From contig NZ_CP059693.1 in NCBI RefSeq assembly GCF_028657945.1, forward strand, positions 2,294,001-2,358,000: a stretch of 64,000 nt of DNA, given 5' to 3'. This DNA comes from Thalassomonas haliotis. Its GTDB lineage: Bacteria > Pseudomonadota > Gammaproteobacteria > Enterobacterales > Alteromonadaceae. Made by a program: the position numbers and the translations under genes. The number at the start of each line of letters is the position of its first letter. Positions within the stretch are counted from its first letter, which is position 1. The notes beneath the pieces are model-generated. The model made no database searches and was not told where the DNA came from. It saw nothing but the letters and a program-made list of their open reading frames with translations. Below are positions 59,601 to 64,000 of this stretch, in pieces.

Positions 59601-61193
59601 TTAGTTTCCGACCCAGTCTAAGGTCACACCGCTAAAGGTTGAATAGGCCTTGACGCCGATATGCCAGGTGCCTGCACCCGGATTGGAGAAGGTACACTCC
59701 TCATCATTACCATTAAGGTAAGGACGACAGTCGTAGCTACCAAACCAGCCGGAAGTCGGCTCGCTGCCTTCTTTGACATAAAGATCTGCATCGCCGCTGC
59801 CGCCGGAGATCTTGATGGTCATAGAGCTGATGCCTGCCGGTACTTCGATGGCATGACGGAACCAGGCATTTCTGCTTTCGCCAATATCTGTAATGCTACC
59901 TTCCAGATCACCCGGTGGTGGTGGGGGAGGAGGAGTGGTGCCGCAGCCGTCGTTGGTCAGTGCATCATGTGCCGCTTTTGCCTGAACAATGCCGTAGCCG
60001 TAATAGTTATCCCGGCCGGAAGAACCTTTATCTTTGGCGGTATTATTTAAAGCGTCACGAATTTGTGTTGCTGTACAAGTCGGGTGGTTACTCCATACCA
60101 GGGCAGCGACACCTGAAACGTGTGGTGTTGCCATGGAAGTACCGCTCCAGCTGGCATAGCCGTTGCCGGTAATGGTGGAGTTCACATTTACACCCGGGGC
60201 GGATATTTCGACCTGGTTGTTGTATTGTGAAAATGAGGCAATATTTTCACTGCTGTCAACGGCGCCAACTGACATAACCGAGTCATAGGAAGCCGGGTAA
60301 GACTTAGTGCTGTTACCGCTGTTACCGGCAGCGGCGATAGATAATACGCCGTTGTTAAGGGCTGAGGCAAAAGCATTAGACTCAGAAGTCATGCTGGCAC
60401 CGCCACCCAAACTCATGCTGATAACACTGGCACCGGCGGTTTCACACTGGCCGATAGCGGCGATTAAGTCCGAGCCGTAGGCCCAGTTGCCGGAATCGTT
60501 AAATACTTTAACAATATGTAAGCCGACATCACCGCTAGGGTTAACGCCAACGACACCGATACCGTTGCCGCCTAATGCAGCAATAGTCCCTGCAACATGG
60601 CTACCGTGACCATGGCCGTCGTTGTACCAGTTACCGGTGTCGTTACCGTTGCCGTCATTGTCGTCACCGGTTACGTTTGAGCTTCTTAAATCTTCATGAT
60701 TGCGGTTATAACCGGTATCGACGATACAAACTTTCTGGTTGCCTGCGGCAGCATCGCTGACCTGGTCTGCCTGCACCATAGTAATGCCGTATGGGGTAGA
60801 CTCAGCCATGATGTTGACATCATCAAGCAAATAACGCGGCTGATCCACTTCTACCATCTCAACCTGGTCGTTATTTAATAAATTGGCGACATTGGAAGGA
60901 TTGATTTCAATGGCAACACCATTGATGCGCTCTAAGGTGCGTATGGTTTTTGCGCCATAAGTCTGCATTAAGTTCATTGCCGCTGCTGGGGATACCTTAC
61001 CGTCAGACATTACGTCGGCAGTATTTTTGAAGGTGACCACATAGCGGTTATTTACCAGCGCCGGTTTAATGTCGCCGGGGCCGTTAAATGTGGCTTCAGC
61101 TGCGATAGTAGCGTTAATGGATCCTAAAACGGCAATAGCGACTGCTCCTAAGGTAAATCCTTTTGCTAGTCCTTTAATATGCTTGTTCATCAT
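59601..61193 (-). CDS. Secreted S8 subtilase with PPC domain (copy 1)
   Basis: 530 residues. Signal peptide (cleavage near residue 32, IAA|EAT), an I9-type propeptide (to about residue 128, with RYVVTFKN and VEMVEVDQPRY), the subtilisin domain (about 133-420) with catalytic Asp near 159 (VDTGYN), His near 196 (HGHGSHVAG), Ser near 353 (SGTSMATPH) and oxyanion Asn in AAAGNSGNS. A proline-rich linker (PPPPPPP) and a C-terminal PPC domain (residues about 440-530, SGGSGDADLYV, CTFSNPGAGTWHIGV) complete it. An extracellular alkaline protease, probably type II-secreted. It is a paralog of the next gene, transcribed from its own conserved upstream region. Confidence 0.95.
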   Translation of the reverse strand: MMNKHIKGLAKGFTLGAVAIAVLGSINATIAAEATFNGPGDIKPALVNNRYVVTFKNTADVMSDGKVSPAAAMNLMQTYGAKTIRTLERINGVAIEINPSNVANLLNNDQVEMVEVDQPRYLLDDVNIMAESTPYGITMVQADQVSDAAAGNQKVCIVDTGYNRNHEDLRSSNVTGDDNDGNGNDTGNWYNDGHGHGSHVAGTIAALGGNGIGVVGVNPSGDVGLHIVKVFNDSGNWAYGSDLIAAIGQCETAGASVISMSLGGGASMTSESNAFASALNNGVLSIAAAGNSGNSTKSYPASYDSVMSVGAVDSSENIASFSQYNNQVEISAPGVNVNSTITGNGYASWSGTSMATPHVSGVAALVWSNHPTCTATQIRDALNNTAKDKGSSGRDNYYGYGIVQAKAAHDALTNDGCGTTPPPPPPPGDLEGSITDIGESRNAWFRHAIEVPAGISSMTIKISGGSGDADLYVKEGSEPTSGWFGSYDCRPYLNGNDEECTFSNPGAGTWHIGVKAYSTFSGVTLDWVGN

Positions 61194-62017
61194 TCTCTCA
61201 ACTCGTAATAATTAATAATTGAGTAGCTGCCTTAGTCCTTTATTTCCATGAAGGGCGGCTACAGCGATACCGGGCGAGTAAGTTATTATTGTTTGAGCCT
61301 GTTGATATGGCCCATCTTGCTTTATTCAGCCCGGTATAAACTAAGTACTTGCCTGCTGCGCTAACGCACACGCTTATCTGCGTAATAGCTGTTCTAAAAT
61401 CACTTAGTCCTTAAAAAAGGTAGTAGAGAAAATAAGAAGATCAAATTATTTTTACTATTTTTCTACCAGAAGTTCACAATTTAAACAAAAATGTTACATT
61501 GTGGTGTTGAAGAGGGAGATGTTAACTTATTGTTTTTAAGTGTTTATTTTCTTTGTTGCTGGAGTTTGATTAACTGTCATAGCAGAAAAATTATTTTCAT
61601 AAAAAGGAATAAAAATAGTTTTCAGTTGATAAAAAGTAGTGACTTTTTGAGAAAAAGCAAAGACATATTTCAGCCAATTTTCAATTGCCTGTCTGGTTTT
61701 TGTTGTGCCGGGTTATTTTCCCGCACTGTAAATAACCATGAGCAACAAATATTCTTTTTTATTTCCAACCTGTGCTTGCGATAAAAAGTGAGCGCCTGTT
61801 TATTGTTGTCGGCGGTTAAGGTTTTTGGGTTGGTTTGTCTAGACCAAGGTAAAATGGACCGGCTGTTATTCTGGGCGGCATTTTTATAAGCTCGGGAGAG
61901 ATTAAGCAGCCAAAGATAAGCAGGCCTTAAAGTAAGCAATTAAAAAAGCAGCCTGATCACTCAGGACTGCCTTATCATCTTCATTATATTATTACAGTGG
62001 TTAAACCGTAGTAGCTG
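61194..62017. other. Region between the two subtilases, no gene
   Basis: 824 bases. The first 300 are the upstream region of subtilase copy 1; it shares blocks with that of copy 2 (for example AAAATCACTTAGT at 61396-61408 and 63727-63739, and the AAAAAAGGTAGT block that follows). The rest has no convincing gene: two short frames (61491-61784 plus, 61670-61939 minus) lack ribosome sites and family features. Confidence 0.5.
61942..61974 (-). terminator. Intrinsic terminator of the second subtilase
   Basis: AAGCAGCCTGA-TCAC-TCAGGACTGCCTT stem read on the minus strand and followed there by a T-run (the As at 61943-61948), 43 bases past the stop. Confidence 0.75.
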
Positions 62018-63592
62018 TTATTGATAATTCCAATTTAAGGTGACACCGCTATAGGCAGAATAGGCTCTGACACCAATATGCCAGGTACCTGCTCCCGGGT
62101 TGGAGAAAGTACAGACTTCGTCATTACCGTATTCGTACGGGCGACAATCCCAGCGGGAAGTGGTTGGTCTGTTGCCTTCATTGACATATAAATCAGCATC
62201 ACCCGTCCCGCCTGAAATAGTTACGGTTAATGAACTTACACCTGCTGGCATGTCAAAGGAGAAACGTTTCCAGCCGCTAGATTTGGACAGGTTCTCATGG
62301 GTTTCGCCGTCGCCGTCCGGCGGCTCAACGATAGGACCTCCAACATCACATCCCTCTGCGGTAATGGCATCGACAGCGGCTTTGGCCTGGACAATACCGT
62401 AACCATAGCTGGTATCGCGTCCTGAGGCGCCTTTGTCTTTAGCCGTCATATTTAATGCATTACGCATTTGCGCTGCGGTACAGGAAGGGTGGTGACTCCA
62501 CACCAATGCGGCAACACCGGATACATGCGGGGTTGCCATGGAAGTACCGCTCCAGCTGGCATAACCGCCCGGAATGGTCGAGTTGACACTGACGCCCGGT
62601 GCGGCGATTTCTACCTGGCTGTTATATTGTGAAAACGAGGCTTTGTTTTCACTGCTGTCAACGGCGGCAACCGACATAACCGAGTCATAAGAGGCCGGGT
62701 AAGACATAGTGCTGTTACCGTCGTTGCCGGCAGCAGCAATAGATAAAACGCCGTTATTGAGCGCAGAGGAGAAGGCATTTGCTTCAGAGTTCATGCTGGC
62801 ACCGCCGCCTAAACTCATGCTGATGACACTGGCGCCGGCGGCTTCACATTGTGAAATAGCCGCGATTAAGTCTGAGCCATAAGCCCAGTTGCCGGCGTCA
62901 TTAAATACTTTAACGATATGTAAACCCAGTTGACCGCTTGGGTTGACACCAACAACACCTGTGTTGTTGCCGCCTAACGCCGAAATGGTACCGGCAACAT
63001 GGCTGCCGTGGCCATGGCCGTCATTATTCCAGTTGCCGGTATCGTTGCCGTTACCGTCATTATCATCGCCGGTGATACCTGAGCTCATTAAATCTTCATG
63101 GCCCATGTTATAACCGGTGTCGACGATACAAACCTTCTGGTTGCCCGTGGCGGCATCGCTGACCTGATCTGCCTGTACCATAGTGATGCCGTAAGGTGTG
63201 GACTCGGCCAAAACACGTGGGTTATCAAGTATGTAGCGGGGTTGGTCCACTTCCACCATTTCAATTTGATCGTTATTTAATAAGTTGGCGACATCCGACT
63301 GCTTCATTTCAATGGCAACACCATTGATCCTGTCTAAGGTGCGTATGGTTTTCGCGCCATAGCTTTGCATCAGGCTCTGTGCCCCGGCCGCAGACATTTT
63401 ACCGCCGGACATAATCGTGGCGGTATTTTTGAAGGTAACGACATAACGTTCATTTACAACCGCCGGTTTAACATCGCCCGGGCCGTTAAAGGTGGCCTCT
63501 GCCGCTACGCCTGTGTTGATCGATGCCAATACGGCAACGCTGATTGCTCCAAGGGTAAATCCTTTCGCTAGTCCTTTAATATTTTTATTCAT
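62018..63592 (-). CDS. Secreted S8 subtilase with PPC domain (copy 2)
   Basis: 524 residues, colinear with the upstream paralog and highly similar over the whole length: the same signal peptide type, I9 propeptide, catalytic VDTGYN, HGHGSHVAG and SGTSMATPH motifs, and a PPC domain (GGTGDADLYV, FSNPGAGTWHIGV). The linker differs, being short and acidic (GGPIVEPPDGDGET) instead of poly-Pro. Both genes run the same way, each has its own promoter, and a terminator separates them. A tandem gene duplication with divergence mainly at the linker and in the N-terminal propeptide. Confidence 0.95.
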   Translation of the reverse strand: MNKNIKGLAKGFTLGAISVAVLASINTGVAAEATFNGPGDVKPAVVNERYVVTFKNTATIMSGGKMSAAGAQSLMQSYGAKTIRTLDRINGVAIEMKQSDVANLLNNDQIEMVEVDQPRYILDNPRVLAESTPYGITMVQADQVSDAATGNQKVCIVDTGYNMGHEDLMSSGITGDDNDGNGNDTGNWNNDGHGHGSHVAGTISALGGNNTGVVGVNPSGQLGLHIVKVFNDAGNWAYGSDLIAAISQCEAAGASVISMSLGGGASMNSEANAFSSALNNGVLSIAAAGNDGNSTMSYPASYDSVMSVAAVDSSENKASFSQYNSQVEIAAPGVSVNSTIPGGYASWSGTSMATPHVSGVAALVWSHHPSCTAAQMRNALNMTAKDKGASGRDTSYGYGIVQAKAAVDAITAEGCDVGGPIVEPPDGDGETHENLSKSSGWKRFSFDMPAGVSSLTVTISGGTGDADLYVNEGNRPTTSRWDCRPYEYGNDEVCTFSNPGAGTWHIGVRAYSAYSGVTLNWNYQ

Positions 63593-64000
63593 GTTTTTCT
63601 CAATAGTTAGTGATTAAAACTTTATAACCGCCTTAATCCTTTATCTCCTTTAACGGCGGTTACAGTGACACTAAGTACAGGCTGTTGAAGCAATAAGGTG
63701 CACGCTTATTTTTCAGCAGGTGCTCGAAAATCACTTAGTAACTAAAAAAGGTAGTCGAGAAAATTAACAGGTCAAATTTTAATTTTCACCTGTAACGTAC
63801 CTTTTGTTCACAAAATAAACAATTCTATTACATTTAAAAGATTAGATTTCCAGCTAAGTCTTTCTTTGAGCTGGTTTTCTTTGATGTGGAGCAAGTTATC
63901 GCTTAGCGGTGAAAATATCTAAAAAAAATGAAAAATATCGCGTTTCGGCAAAGTCGCCGGGGGAAATTAAAAAATAAACCGCTAACTTCTGTATAATGGC
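63593..64000. promoter_or_regulatory. Upstream region of subtilase copy 2 and window end
   Basis: About 250 bases next to the gene repeat blocks seen upstream of copy 1 (GCCTTAATCCTTTAT near 63630, AAAATCACTTAGT at 63727-63739). At the right edge, a consensus -10 TATAAT (63992-63997) points to a rightward promoter for a gene beyond the window; no good -35 was seen. Confidence 0.4.

Noticed and set aside
61491-61939. Two short open frames between the subtilases
   Set aside because: No ribosome sites, odd composition and no family; they overlap the terminator area and the upstream region.

Overview
The window looks like chromosomal DNA of a marine gammaproteobacterium of the Alteromonadales. 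The Colwelliaceae (Thalassomonas or Thalassotalea-like) is my best guess, by inference only. The reasons are close matches to gammaproteobacterial TsaB, FadD, YciK, SohB, TopA, UbiTUV and RoxA, the E. coli-like neighbourhoods tsaB-slp-fadD and yciK/sohB/topA, and an accessory repertoire typical of marine heterotrophs (VolA-type surface phospholipase, subtilases with PPC domains, Ig-like lipoproteins, very large secreted repeat proteins). No rRNA, tRNA, CRISPR array, transposase or integrase was seen.

Layout. 1-6.6 kb: the end of tsaB, a Gln-rich small protein, an M50-like membrane protease, an Slp lipoprotein, an alpha/beta hydrolase, fadD, a secreted unknown and yciK. 6.8-28.3 kb: an accessory block lying between the divergent core genes yciK and sohB. 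It holds a VolA-like lipase with a FadR-like site upstream, then a tight three-gene operon. That operon encodes a 2103-aa secreted protein built of golvesin-like and Ig-like repeats, a 3712-aa secreted SpvB/FG-GAP/RHS (YD-repeat) protein with a variable-looking C-terminal tip, and a periplasmic Sel1-repeat protein in the position of an immunity gene. 28.3-42 kb: sohB, tpm, a membrane-anchored glutaredoxin, a DUF5610-like protein followed by a 15-bp tandem repeat, a DAACS symporter, an Ig-like lipoprotein, an arginase-family enzyme, topA and a TetR regulator.

42-53 kb: an MBL-fold hydrolase divergent from the TetR gene with a clear palindromic operator between them, a decayed serine-hydrolase fragment, the TIGR03545/TIGR03546 pair, a remnant of an outer-membrane barrel gene, a hemerythrin, an unknown 191-aa protein, and an FHA protein overlapping a Ser/Thr kinase with TPRs. 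53-59.3 kb: ubiT divergent from ubiU-ubiV (oxygen-independent ubiquinone synthesis), a TPP-dependent enzyme and roxA (ribosomal protein L16 hydroxylase). 59.6-64 kb: two tandemly duplicated secreted subtilases, each with its own conserved upstream region.

The best candidate for a poorly described system is the 9.5-28.3 kb operon. It combines a surface or adhesin-like repeat protein, an RHS giant probably exported by Sec, and a co-transcribed periplasmic Sel1 protein, behind a promoter that carries a perfect 12-bp inverted repeat. A toxin and immunity role is inference from architecture; no toxin catalytic motif could be recognised.
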